A stretch of DNA of 64,000 nucleotides from Hanleya hanleyi (lineage: Eukaryota; Mollusca; Polyplacophora; Lepidopleurida; Hanleyidae): assembly GCA_036873755.1 (NCBI GenBank), contig JAVTVY010036924.1:1-64000 (forward strand), given 5' to 3'. Positions 1-12,060 of the stretch are shown here, piece after piece (position 1 is the stretch's first letter; each line of letters opens with the position of its first letter). Made by a program: the position numbers and the translations under genes. The notes under the pieces are model-generated. The model saw only the letters and a program-made list of their open reading frames with translations, had not been told where the DNA came from and did not search any database.

Positions 1-897
1 TTGGACTACCGTAACGTTGTTGCGTTATTGTGTTAGAACTATACGGGGATAAGCTTCTAAGCATTCGACCATTCCATCGTATGCCCTCTGGTGATTCTGT
101 TATATCAGGTGATGTGTTTTCACATTAGCATTCGATCATTCCATCGTATGTACGCTGTATCTATTTTATTCCAGGGGACGGGAGTCACACGAGAAGTGTA
201 GTTTGCCTTTTCCGCAATACAGTTTGTTCTATATGATCATGCGTTTCTATTTCCCAGATTCTAAGTTATATTCACATGATGTGGACAGGTATATAACCGT
301 ATCTTCAAGAAGGTACAGATGAGCTGCTATATCCCGTTTATAATGTTGTATCAAGAGGTGAGAGCGTATATTAATAGTACAGAGTGTATAGACGCCTATC
401 CCTGATGAAAACTTGCACTTTCATCAACTTGAAGTTACTTGAAGACTACCGATTAAGTATGGAGGCCCTTCCGCATAATTATAATTTAGGAATTATGTGG
501 ATAGGAAATATCGAGGTTCTGAACATAACCTGATACACGCAGATAGTGTAGGCTAAGGTGAGATAGTTTTGCATGTGAAAGGTTTTATTTCAAAATCAAG
601 TTTATAACTTAGTTTGTTACACAGATTTTCAAAACAATGTTTCCTCTGGTTGCCAAATCGAAACCCGAGATGGTTGGTAATGCCCTCCCGGAAATACACA
701 AATTTATATTGGAGCCATCTTAACCTCGAAGTTTGCGAGTGGTCATTGGAATAGATATATAGATATAAACTAAAGTAAGGCTCAGACGACGGTCATCTTG
801 GATATCCAAGGTGGCCGGTATTACACCACAGCTATTGTGATATATTCCTCGTGCTATACCCTAAAATAAAAGAGTATCAACAGGAATAGTGTATATA
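1..897. other. Intergenic DNA, no gene seen
   Basis: AT-rich sequence with no long open frame and no repeat I recognise. A short phrase, CATTCGACCATTCCATCGTATG, recurs in slightly changed form near 62-84 and 127-149, so a small direct duplication is present. Nothing else can be supported. Confidence 0.6.
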
Positions 898-1027
898 CAC
901 TGCGTGAAATGGTTAAGTTTCCAATTTCGGAAACCCGCCGGAAACCTATTGGAAACTGTTTCGCAACAGTTTCCAATAGGTTTCCGGCGGGTTTCCATAA
1001 TTGGAAACTTGATCATTTCACGCAGTG
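898..1027. mobile_element. Near-perfect hairpin MITE (about 130 bp)
   Basis: The sequence begins CACTGCGTGAAATG and ends with its exact complement CATTTCACGCAGTG. The arms pair almost along their whole length around a centre at about 962, and the repeated word GGAAAC is prominent. The flanks are TATATA-like on both sides, compatible with insertion at a TA or TATA target. There is no coding capacity. The near-identity of the arms implies either recent insertion or conversion between the arms. The parent DNA transposon superfamily cannot be assigned from the termini alone. Confidence 0.75.
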
Positions 1028-1479
1028 ATATATATAAATATTGGGCGATTAATGAATTAGTGAATTAGATCTCACATGGCAGCCATCTTGAAATCAAAGA
1101 TGACCGTCGTGGCCATATGACTTGTCTATCATTGACATAGTTTGACAAATGACCAACAAAAATATTCCCAAATAGATAGAACAGCGCAGGATTCTAGATG
1201 ATAATATGGGCTTCTGGTGGCCATTTTGAAAAATGGCCGCTGTGACCTACATAGGAAAAGTTCGCGGTGGTTCCATATCCAGAAATGCTCCTCAGACCGC
1301 AATATACCTCTATGCCAAATTGCATGCTTTTATGAGAAAGGCACAGTTTTTTCACATATTAGGTGACCTGTTATCAGTAGTGGGGCATATTCATCTATAG
1401 TCTTGTCTGTCAAACTATTCACTAAATCAATATACTATTTATCTTTAAGCAGTGAAAAGTTCAGCTTCCACAAACCTCT

Positions 1480-2051
1480 GCCTCGATCAACGTTTGTGAA
1501 TTGGCATGTAATGTTGTTGTTGTAAAGTTAAATAAATCTTGACTTGTCAAAAAGAAGTCTAATCGTGCTTGTTTCCGAGTGTTTTTTTCTTCGCCATGTA
1601 TATCTGCTAATGTCCTCATGTGTTACTCTCCATGTATCAATGTATTCTTCATCTTCCTTAACGTTTAATACAGTATTTTTGGCGTTCAGGTTATTCACGT
1701 GTTTTTAATTGTCCGCATCTATTTTAGGGTTCATAACTAGGTTCCAATCGCCGCATATGCTTCGCTTCATTGTGAAATGAGGGTTTGTCGTTGTTTGGTC
1801 CATAAATATTTGCAAGAATAACCAATAAATAATATGATGATTCCCCGTGAATTTGACTTACAGAGGCTCACCCAGGCGTCCAATCCCCACTCCCTTTTAA
1901 CATTTTCTTCAAATCTTTTGTCTGTATGGGTGTCCTGAAGACAGATAATAGAGAAGTGTTTTTCGTTGAAGTAGTGGAAAACATCCAGTATTTTTGCTTT
2001 GTCAGCCAATCACTGACAATTCATTGATACAAAGCGTACATTCTCCGCCAT
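1480..2051 (-). pseudogene. Broken APE-type endonuclease domain of a non-LTR (LINE) retrotransposon
   Basis: Read on the minus strand from an ATG at 2051, the frame gives the start of a LINE ORF2-type apurinic endonuclease. It has the motif IICLQDTH (target-site endonuclease catalytic region), then SNSRGIIILF, then in a second frame GDWNLVMNP, YTWRR and finally QARLDFF. These are the ordered signatures of the exonuclease-endonuclease-phosphatase domain in L1/Tx1-like elements. It is dead: an in-frame TGA lies near residue 14, further stops and shifts follow (one in an A-run near 1595), and no reverse transcriptase follows. The domain ends near 1480, so only the 5' part of ORF2 is present. The motif order makes the family assignment firm; the exact clade is uncertain. 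Confidence 0.75.
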
Positions 2052-4560
2052 TGTCTTTTTTAGAATCTGATAGACACGTAAATGTAGTTTCAAGGATTAC
2101 CCTGGTGGAGTGGAGATACTGCATTATACCAAATTTTATGCCAGTTTTGGCTTCAATTGCGTAATATATTTTGTAAAGTAAATAAGTCTGGGTGTTTGGC
2201 ACAAATACTGAAGTTACATGTATAACAAAGACATAAACACGGACAACATTAAACAAATTATTATACATATGTAAATACACAGTTTATATTCAGGGTTTTG
2301 CAAAAAATAAAATATTTTAAAAACGTGCAAGTTTTGCTACTTTCCCGGTGAGAAATCTTCCTACCAATAATTAGTCAGCTATATGAAAAGATCCGTCAAA
2401 TAATATAACTTCATTTCAGGATTGTACTTTTAGACATTTCGTTAATTTAAAAATCACAGTTCGGCAGAAAACAAGATGTTGTGAATAAATTCAAAATAAA
2501 TCAATTTTACTTCTGACGAATTCTTAAACACATAATTTGGTCAGTAGGTGCAAGGATTCTATGTGAGAAAATGGAAATAAAAATAGAATTTTTTCCGGAC
2601 TTTAGGTATGGTCACTTCTTTAATAAAAGCGACATTTCGTGAAATGTTTTGCATATTATAGATTTTCTAATTATCTCAGGATTTTAAGTGGCATTATACG
2701 GATAATTTTTATCAAAAACAATCAGTTCACTACCGGAACTATTCTGTTACAACTTAATGCTTTTAATTTTTTGTCACCGAACATGTTACCGTACCTTGGA
2801 AATTATTTTATTTTAACTCGGGGCGAGTTAACTCACGCCTCCCCCCCCCCCCCCCCCACCCTCAAATAATGATAAGGGTGAACATATGTCAATCAATGTG
2901 TTTCTATGACAAGAACCTGTTATCACACTTGTTCAATTGTAGTATCTTCCCATGCTGCTGATCTAGCTACACTTTCATGCAAGCCGTAATCTCACCGCAG
3001 CGCTCGCGTAAAATCATTTATGCGAAGCTTTTTAAGAAAGTGCCAGTAACAGTGACACATTCTATATATACGGCACAGAAATCATGCAAACCATATCCTG
3101 CTTGACCAGAAATTTTTTTGGGCCGAGGGGTCCACGCACCTTTTAGGTGCTTGCCTGCAATTCATGTTTAACATACTCCCAATTCTCAAACTCTATTAAT
3201 TAATTGTCTTTCGCATCAGTTCATCTCTAGCCTTCCATGTTTTCACCCTGTTAATCTCATTTATAAAGAAAACCACACAAACAAAGCCGATGACCAGGAA
3301 TCCACCGTTACTTTCCATCTTTCCGGAAGTATCTACAGCGGCCATCATCAGCAGTAAGCATCCATCCATCACTAGAATCTTTAATTGCGACATTTATCCG
3401 AGAGATTGTAGATTTCCCGCCCATTATAGCAACCACACCAAAGGTCTTGATGTCATTTACTACAAATACAGATTTACATCCTTACAATTTAAGGAAGTTT
3501 TTATCACATTATTTCCACGAATCGAGCGTCTCAAATCAGGCTAAATAACTCCCTGAGCCTTCACACAAAGGCCTATCGATAGGTCGATATTCTAAGCCAT
3601 ATACTCATACTCCCCTCTAGAGGAATTTAGGCCGCACTTCACAGGTCGTTCATTACACTGTCCCCTGGCATAAATTCTACCGACACCACCCAAAAGGTAT
3701 CTCATGACACTATAGGCATTACAAACTGTCCTTCCGCGGCCTTTAATTTTAACAATCGGACCATGCTCGGCCTTGAATTTTAAGAGACCCCCGCCAGCTC
3801 TACTGGCTAAGCATATATGGCCATCAACGGCAACAACAGATCAAACGAACTCAGCAAAACAACTGCGCAAAATAAATGTAAAACGCTTCTTCAACAAATA
3901 ATAGCCTCCCTGATTAACAAATTCAATAGGAACACATGCATAATAAATTTATATTTCTTATAATGTAGCCGAAAATATCGAGCTCTTGTCAGATCAAAAG
4001 AGGGCGAGTGTATCATTTCATCCGCTAGGGGGCACTGAGGATGTGCAATATATTCCGTGCTGGGAGGTCCGGAAACAGAATATTCAACTCTAAAGCAAAA
4101 CCAGACGAGTTACCCCGGAGATGTCACTGAACTGACGGTTGTTTAATACAGAATATGGTCTTTTGACTTTCACGCAATGTAGGACGTAGCCTGTCATTCT
4201 GTACCCCGTTACACACTCCAGGCACTGTTACAAGCACAGATTCTGGGAGAACCCGCCGAGTTCTCAGGGGCCTCGTTAGGGAAGTAGTTGGGCGCGAAGG
4301 ACTCCCTCGAAACGCCAAACTCGATATTTTCCTGTGTTGGAAATCATAGTACTGGACTTTCTAAGCAAGCAAAGGAAACGACCCCTCTCGAAAAATCCTG
4401 ACGACGCTCATGCTTTTGTAGAGTTCAGTTGTAAAAAAAGAAATTTTATGCCGAGTTAACTATTGATTTTTGACAAGCTCCAAAGTAGACGACGAACTAA
4501 TATGGACAGACTATAGGAATACGAGAGCAATGTTTCTTTAGAACTGATCCCGATTCTTCC
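2052..4560. other. Intergenic DNA with a 17-nt poly-C run
   Basis: No gene is supported. A run of 17 cytosines lies at 2841-2857. A 65-codon open frame on the minus strand (3196-3393) has a hydrophobic stretch but no context to support it. The segment 3560-4130 looks like old non-coding sequence. Confidence 0.5.
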
Positions 4561-4563
4561 AGC

Positions 4564-5050
4564 AACTCAAATATAATATAGAATATTATATCTTACACCA
4601 GGGCTATCTAAATCCCGTGCTAGCTAAACTAGTTTCAAAATAATTCTATCGTCTAAATGGCTATCTGGGTGAAACAACTTCAAAATTACGCCCCTCGTAA
4701 TTATAAACACACACGGGAACAGATTGTTACACGTGAACACGAAGTAAACAATCTAGAGAAACAATACCCAAATATTAAAGGCATCATGAAGTCATCGTGC
4801 GTGCAAAACTTTGCCTCGTAAGTTCAATGGGTTTGCTGCTTTCGAATAATGTTACTTTGCCAGATGACAGAAAATACCCCAAAAATATCTCAAGCAAAGC
4901 TGTTAATGGCCATGAATTAAACGTCAATCAATGTTAACTTGAAAAGGCGAAATCTGTCGTGATTGGATATTATGGTATCTCGGAGAATATTGACAAGCCA
5001 GAGTTATCGCTAGATGGTGTTTCCCTGATATACCACGTTGGTTCACCTGT
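4564..5050 (+). repeat. Dispersed repeat A, copy 1
   Basis: About 480 bp that align along their length with 37220-37700 in the same orientation, with substitutions and small indels. Shared blocks include AATATTATATCTTAC, ATGAATTAAACGTCAATC against GTGAATTAAACGTCAATC, and TCGTGATTGG. No terminal inverted repeats or coding capacity are visible. It is probably an old non-autonomous element. Confidence 0.7.
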
Positions 5051-7160
5051 ATATTGTTACAGCATCTGACATGCGACATATGCTTTCATTTCCAGTCAGA
5101 CCTAGCTGATCGAATTTAACCTTTCTCTCCTCTATAACTAAAGTATTGGTCTGAAAATAAAGATCTGGCTTATCGTCATCTGAGTTCACAATTTCAAAAA
5201 ATCTGTTAGCTGTTCTTTCAGCCTTTTTTGGGGGGGGGACTTTTGTGGCAAACCAGGGTAACGCTTCAGAAACGCTTCTCGCATTCCGACGGAAATTCGT
5301 GCGATATGAGTGATTTTTCCAAAATCCCAAGCAAACGTTCTGTTGGCACGCAAATATGCGAACATTCACAGCATATACATCGCACCGAAATGATTATTTA
5401 TACATATAACCTTCTTTAAAATGTAGTTGTATTCAAGAGCATCATATAGGTAAATCAATTATGAATAATAGAAAATAATAATCTATTTTGTCCTTAACTC
5501 GACCCATGAAATCGTGATGGAAGTACACATTTCTGTTTCCCGTTCCGTATTCCGTTCTTATTAAAACGAACACGCTTTTCAAAAGCAAAGTTTGCGCCTC
5601 ACAGTCACAAATTGATTGAATAAGTTGGGGACAGTAAATAAATTCCATTTACCCGAATACAACAAGTGCATAAGATTTGCGATCAAACGTAAGAAGATTC
5701 GCATGCAAAAATGTTTTGCGAATGTTCGCATGGAGGATTAGAGGCGGACTTTCATTGTACGCAGGTTCGTAAAACGAACCCCAGACCGAACCCGCATGTC
5801 GTAAAATACAAATGAATTTCGGGAGAATTGGGATCAATTTAAAAGAATATGTGATTCCCGTATTTTTGTGTGAGAAATATATTACAAAAGATGGAACCAG
5901 TATCGAGCCTTCCGTCTTTTTGCTTCAAATTTTTGCGAGATGGAAAGGATGAACATGAAAGCGCCACCGAGATTTTTATCTTTCGTCTTTCAATTTTGCA
6001 CGATGCAAAGCTGAATTATCAAGTGTTACAAGAACCCAGCTCCTTAGCTGATACGTTCTCCTTCACCAAGAAGACAACATATCTTGCATATTCCTATATT
6101 CAGTGTGTGTTGATACGGTATCCCGACAATGTCCACGTGAAAGATTTCGACAACTGTGGCGGTACAAAACAGGCTACACACAATTTCTCACTCTACACAC
6201 AATTTTCTCACTTACCTTAATACCAAATTACACCTGTTTGCATTAGACAATCTTGTTTTCGACTTCTAGTTTGTGCTGTCTCCAAATTAATGGCCCACTG
6301 CTTCAACAAACATAACTTATATCTACTTAAGTTTACTCTATATCGGTCGCGTGACTGAACAATAAGGATAAACATTCACCAACATGATTAGATCATCATA
6401 GCAAATACTATCCAGGACCCTCAAAGGCTTGTTTAATCCTCGTATTAATGCAGTGGTCTCAAAATCTACCCCAAGCCATATAGCTTGATCCGAATAAAGA
6501 AACTCGTATGGCGTCCTCCATTTGAAATCTGACCCTCAAATGAAATCCATGTATATTCATTTTACAAGATGTTTCCTAAAATGTCTGTTTAAATGGTTCG
6601 CATTTTAACGTCTTCCAAGTTTTACAATGAGCTAATTGCATGCTTAGCTTTAATACCGTTGTCTCTGGTTACATAAGCGGAAATAGCATTAGTCCCTATC
6701 CATTGACGTCCTCAACCCACTTAAATGCATACCACTGCTTTCAAACGCAACTGTCGCTTCAATCTTCATTTGAAATTAACCGGAAACGACTTTTATGTAA
6801 GGTAAATTATTCCAAAAAGGAAGGTGATCCGCGCGTGTTTATTTATGACATCGTGATAAAATGATCAAATAATTAAATTTCTTCGAACTTTTCAACAAAT
6901 AATACCGCAAATTGAGTGAGATTTAGACTGGGTTATAAGTCGGTTGACTTGGATAAAGACAATTCGGTCATAAATTGGAGAAAATCTCATCTCGGCAGTT
7001 TTGCTTGTTCTCTCCGTGCTTTTCAGATTGCCCTTCTAATTACAACACATATAAGGGAAGTAGGAAGAGGTGCCGACTCTTCCCTAATGACTCGCTAGCT
7101 CTTTGACATAAAGACATGACACTTGATCTCCACATTCTATATTTGCAGAAGGTTACGATT
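5051..7160. other. Intergenic DNA, nothing recognised
   Basis: Several open frames of 60-116 codons occur on both strands, but none has a recognisable motif, signal or conserved context. They match what is expected by chance in this much sequence. Confidence 0.5.
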
Positions 7161-7171
7161 TAGTTGAAGAG

Positions 7172-7222
7172 GTTCGGATTTTATTTTATTATTATTATTA
7201 TTATTATTGTTTTATTTTTTTG
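7172..7222. repeat. ATT microsatellite
   Basis: A tract of TTATTATTATT units followed by a T-rich run, typical of slippage-prone intergenic sequence. Confidence 0.85.
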
Positions 7223-7439
7223 AATTATTGAACTGTTGAACTGTCCTGAAATCATCCCCAGGAAGACATTTGCAACAATAAGACCGATTGTGTTTGAAGA
7301 GTATATTATCAGAATCTAAATGATAAAATATGTTCGATGAATATACTGTAGAAGTTATTACAGAGGACAGTTAGAACCTAAATTTTCACAAATCGCTCTA
7401 TTTTCGTGCAAATAATACAGTCCTAGTAACAGAAGAGCT

Positions 7440-7756
7440 GATTCTGTAAACTGAAGTGTTCAATTTCAGAACACTTATTGAACGCCTAAATTGTAGAACT
7501 TATTGAAATCGTAATTGTGTTCAAATTTGTAGCTTCCATGTTCAAATCGTTAAATTCCATGTTCAAATTGATAATTTCCATGTTCAATTCTGAACTTTAG
7601 CATTTAAACAATTAACGCAGGTATCCAAATGCAGAAAACACGCATTCAAAGTTTGAACAATAACATTCTAAACTTTAACAAAAGTGTTCACAACTTTAAC
7701 ACGCGTATTCAATCAGACGCCGACGTGTTCTGAGAAGAATACGTCGGCGTCTGATT
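7440..7756. repeat. TTCAA-rich degenerate repeat ending in a 16-bp hairpin
   Basis: From 7440 to 7710 the word TTCAA(A/T) and its complement recur every 10-30 bases, for example three copies of CCATGTTCAA. The block ends in a perfect hairpin: AATCAGACGCCGACGT at 7711-7726 pairs with its complement at 7741-7756 around a 14-nt loop. This looks like the end of a small foldback element whose other boundary I cannot fix. Confidence 0.5.
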
Positions 7757-8870
7757 TATTTACGGTGATGAATGAATAGATTTCAGAAAATACGTAACTC
7801 GTTTTGGTGAGTTCATTTATTGCAAAGTGAGCAAAAATTGATAACGGGTCTAAAATCTTCTCGCTGGGGCTATTAGAACCATAAAGACAACAGAAAAAAT
7901 CTGTAATATAAGATAGGCTATCTTGATTCCAAGCCCAATCTTGATTAGATGGCCATATAATAGTATCCTTCCAGCAGGTATGGATAGGATTATTTCAATT
8001 CCACTGATAACTCACAAAATAATATTAACAACGGGAATATCTTAACGTAACGTATTAGTAGTATAGAGGAAGAGAGACAAGGTTGCTCCCATATAATTCA
8101 GCGTTAAACTCATACGCATTTGCGTACACTTCGCCATCCATAAGATGGCTTACGAATCGTGTGTCGCCATTTTTGTGGAGCGATATCCGATACTTTACCG
8201 TATACTGATCGGTCTTCTCCGGCGGAGAACAGACTCGAGAAATTACAGGCTTTTCATACTACTTCCGAAAACTATATTGTCTGAGCTTACAAAAGATACA
8301 GATATGAATAACTCTCGTATCATCCAAGAGGAGTTTTAGATCTGTAAATTTTGAACAATTAGGATAGCACATGACTTGAAAATGGGGCGTTCCAGAAGAT
8401 GGGAACGGGAGATGAGGGTAGGGGTCTCAAAGATCAGAAAGCGCTCACCAAGGGCCCAAGAACAACTTTAACATGTATGTGTACATCTGTTTCCATTGAC
8501 CGATGGCCAGGATTGTATCATCTATTTCACAGAGAAGAAATGGGGTTAGTGGGAGAGGGGACATTTAACGCCAACAAAAACTCCAGGATAGCTCATATGA
8601 AAGATGGATCCGTACAGCACGGAAGTGTAGAGACTCTACATGGGACCCGGGCAACAGTGTAATGGATCGGGAGACGGCTTAAACTCATGCAACTCTTGTC
8701 AATGCTATACCGTTTATTGGAACAAATGATTCCAAATAATAAACAATATTGTATATGACATTCGATAAACATATTACCGATGTAGATTGCTTGATCAACT
8801 CAACCAATCAGTATAAATGCTTCGATATTCCACCAATTCGATTTCTGTTGGCAAAGCGTTGCGCCTTTTA

Positions 8871-9070
8871 GCAACTGCTAATGCCACAATTGTCGCAATG
8901 ACGACAATTGTGTCATTAGCAGTTGGCAGGTCGCCAGCCAATGTCACAACTGCGACAATAGCGGTTGACTGCATGCAAAGTCGCCTGCTAATGACACAAT
9001 TACGACATTAGTTGGCTACCTGACAACTGCTAATGACACCATTGTCGACAATTGTGGCATTAGTAATTGC
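8871..9070. repeat. Cluster of inverted repeats around ACAATTGT
   Basis: GCAACTGCTAATGCCACAAT and its near-complement lie at 8871-8926 around a short spacer. A second hairpin built from the same words is at 9025-9070, and partial units lie between them. The words CTAATG(A/C)CACAATT and GACAATTGT recur in both orientations. This is probably a decayed foldback or MITE array, non-coding. Confidence 0.55.
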
Positions 9071-10281
9071 TAAAGGGCCTTGTATATAGGACGTAGAATA
9101 CAAAAGCCCGAAATAAAGTGGAAGAATCAATGCTTGAAGAAGTCGAACAGGAGAGTGAGCAAATGTGGTATCTCTTGGCACGAAGTGGAGAATGTTAACA
9201 ATTTTTTTACTGGCACTTAATATGCATAAGAGCGCGGAGCCTGGCCCAGTTTTGTAGTGAAGGCTAATTGGCGAGCACAGGGCGAGCACATTGTCTCACC
9301 AAGAGTGCGGTCATGTGAATTCGTTCTACCTGCAGCTTGACAACTACAGACGTGTTCTATGCAGTTCTATCTGTGTTTTCAATAAAGGCTGCACAACGCC
9401 TTTCACCTTAATGAAATGTATGTGTGTTTTGTTTATAGGTGGGGGTAAAAATATGGTATAACGTAGCTATAACCATTTATTTCAGTTATATCACGACGGA
9501 TCGAACAAGAAGATGAGATGCAACAGAATTCTAAGATGAAGTATTTGATTCACTTGTTGATAAGGACACGCTGGGAATTTTGCAGTTGTACAATCCTCGA
9601 TCAGACCCGATCTGGACTGCAGTGTGTCCCGTATATACAAGTATATTAAGGACATAAAGATGTCTTGATTGGACAATAATTGGACAATAATCATAGGTTA
9701 TGCTAAACTTAAGAAAGACAGCACTATGTCAAGATTCTAACTTTGACATTGCTCATTCTAAAATGGGCCATATTCAACATTGGACTGTAGCATTACGATT
9801 TGTGATTCGGAAAGTCAGAAGGGACCATGACAGCCTAACAAATATCGGAACTGGGTTCCAATGTAAGATGTTGTGTGGACTACAAGCGGTTGAATGATAT
9901 CAAGTTAACAGATACCCACACTGCACGCTTGGTTCGTAACGACAGTGGATCCAATTGGTTCCAGACAAACAACTGTGACAACACAGGACAACTAGAAATC
10001 CGTCCACTATACCACAAAAATACATCAGATTCCTCGTGCACAGTCCAGTCTGATATTCGCTTTTCAGTTTCGCAATAAATGACTCCGAATATAACATTCT
10101 GTATCTACTTCAGGGGAATAAAAGTTTAGCTTTACCTCGTCTGCCCGAGGGCTCGTTTCTCCCACCTTATAAGTTCAGAGATACAGAAGAACAAATACTG
10201 GGAAGACGATGAAGGAGAAGGTTAAACAATGTGTACTCACAGTCAGAATGATTGGCCTGTTTATGACAAACATTTTTGCTG
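9071..10281. other. Intergenic DNA flanking the Gypsy insertion
   Basis: No gene is supported. A short stretch at about 9475-9500 resembles the ATTTCAGTTATATCACGACG tail of a short interspersed repeat also seen near 33840-33860. Confidence 0.45.
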
Positions 10282-10286
10282 CAGTC
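10282..10286. repeat. Gypsy target-site duplication, left copy (CAGTC)
   Basis: CAGTC lies immediately before the 5' LTR and again at 15393-15397 immediately after the 3' LTR. A 5-bp duplication is typical for Gypsy/Ty3 integrases. Confidence 0.85.
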
Positions 10287-10459
10287 TGTGATGTCTGCAT
10301 CCATATTATATAGCGACATGCCATAATCAGTGGTACAGACCCTCCATTGTAACATCCGGGTCATTCAGGTAATCTGACGTCACGTTAATAGACATTACAT
10401 GAACACTGCAACCTGTGCCTTGTTGTTCGTCTCTTTAATTAGACCCACGATGCACCACA
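10287..10459 (+). repeat. 5' LTR of the Gypsy element
   Basis: It starts TGTGATGTCTGC and ends CACCACA. The 3' LTR keeps the original inverted ends TGTGATG...CATCACA, so the left terminus has mutated by one base. It is followed directly by TTGGCGACCGAGG, the position and form of a tRNA primer-binding site (10460-10472). Confidence 0.88.
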
Positions 10460-10472
10460 TTGGCGACCGAGG
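10460..10472 (+). other. Probable tRNA primer-binding site
   Basis: TTGGCGACCGAGG begins at the base after the 5' LTR. This is where minus-strand DNA synthesis is primed in LTR retroelements. TGGCGACCG is a common form in invertebrate Gypsy elements. The exact tRNA is not determined here. Confidence 0.6.
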
Positions 10473-10615
10473 TGTGGATATTGATTGAATTCGATAGGTA
10501 AGGAACTTTCCTTGAACTGTGATTAAATTCGGCAGTGGTGAATGAACTGAACTTTGTGTAAAACGAACAAAACTGAACTGAAAATTTGGGTGGGTGAAAA
10601 TTACCACGAGGCACG

Positions 10616-11405
10616 ATGGCTAGACTGAGTGCAGATTTACCGACTGTCCCGCCATTTAATGTGAGCGGAGAACCAACAAGTTTAGCCCAACGATGGGAAA
10701 CTTGGAGACGTCGATATGAATATTATTTAGTGGCAACTGGAATAACAAATCCAACCAGACAAAAGGCGTTGTTTTTACATTTAGCAGGCCCAAAAGATAT
10801 TTTCGGAACATTGCCGGCAACTCAAAATGATGACTATGAAGGTACATTGGAAGCATTAAACCGGTATTTCAAACCAAAGAAAAATGTAGCCTTTGAGCCT
10901 TTGAACGGCATGTTTTCCGTCAAGCGGAACAATCTGAAAGTGAAACTATTGACAGTTATGTCACCAGACTTAGAAAACTAGCCCAAACGTGTGAGTATTG
11001 TGAACTGGCCAGTGACATGATTAGGGACCAAGTAGTAAATAAATGCAAAAACACACAGTTACGGAGGAGGTTGCTGCGAGTACAGGACCTGACTTTGGAT
11101 ACAGCTATATCCATTGCACGAACACTTGAAATAGCAGATCGGCAAGCAAGTTTAATGGAAACAAAATCTGACAATTCAGAAACTGTAATGAAATTACAAA
11201 AACATGGAAAATCATGGCAAAGGCAATCGGGAGACAGGAGTATAACGCGTACAAAGGAAAACAGAACACTCAAAATAAACATGGAGCTTGTTATCGATGT
11301 GGCCGGAACGGTCATCACCAAAAATCGTGTTTTATAGCCAAAGATGTGACCTGTAATAAATGTGGAAAATTGGGTCATCTAGCGGCCGTGTGTAAAACAA
11401 AACTG
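10616..11405 (+). pseudogene. gag: Gypsy gag: capsid-like region plus two CCHC zinc knuckles (frameshifted)
   Basis: The ATG at 10616 opens a capsid-like region with the WETWRRRYEYYL and ATGI segments typical of metazoan Gypsy gag. Gag would package the RNA and form the particle. The frame is lost in a T-run near 10915. It continues in another frame (the IDSYVTRLRKLAQTCEYC segment) and shifts again near 11230. The nucleocapsid end has two consecutive CCHC knuckles, CYRCGRNGHHQKSC and CNKCGKLGHLAAVC, each C-x2-C-x4-H-x4-C. At least two frameshifts make it non-functional. Confidence 0.85.
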
Positions 11406-11519
11406 GAAGATGGTGGAAGACGAAATAAAGGTAAAGTGAAGTTCTGGAAGCAAAAAGTGAATTGCTTAGTATCGGGAAATACAGATTGGTGTGATGACAC
11501 GGACGATGAGTATGTTTTC

Positions 11520-12060
11520 ACTGTTCACGATAAACCGGATGCGGCAAAGTTTGATTTCTGGGTAAATGGAATGAAAGTTCATTTACTAGTCGATTCGGGA
11601 GCTAGTGTGAACATGCTGGATGGAAAAACTTTTGACAAGGTGAAAACTACAGAAACTGAGTTAAATCCTTGTAAATCACGTATCTTCACATATGGATCAA
11701 CGACACCGTTGAAAGTCAACGGACAATTTGACACTACAATAGAAATCCATGGGGAAAATAGAGACATAACATTTGTAGTGGTTCCTGGTTCTGGGGGCTC
11801 CCTGATTGGTCGAAAAACCGCAATAGAATTAGGGGTCCTGAAAATTGAAATTCCAGAACAGATCAATTCTATGGAGGGCCAGAGGGTCTTTCTGATGATC
11901 TACAAAACAACATCCCAAAGCAGAGTAGTAGTATGGGGGGCCAGAAGGGTCTTTCTGAAACATCAAGAAATCTTTAATGGACTGGGCAAACTTAAAGATT
12001 TCCAGCTGAAAATACACCTGTCGCTCAACCAGCGAGGAAAATTCCATTCCGAATGCGTAA
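11520..12060 (+). pseudogene. Gypsy aspartic protease domain
   Basis: The same frame as the zinc knuckles runs on into a retropepsin with the active-site motif VDSGASVNML near 11590. It ends with the NGLGKLKDFQ segment that precedes reverse transcriptase in this clade. Between 11870 and 11970 a short phrase (GGGCCAGA(A)GGGTCTTTCTGA) is present twice, so a local duplication has disrupted the linker. The frame then ends at 12068, out of phase with the following reverse transcriptase. Confidence 0.82.

Noticed and set aside
3196..3393. Possible 65-aa small membrane protein on the minus strand
   Set aside because: It has one hydrophobic stretch but no promoter, homologue or conserved neighbour. 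A frame of this size is expected by chance.
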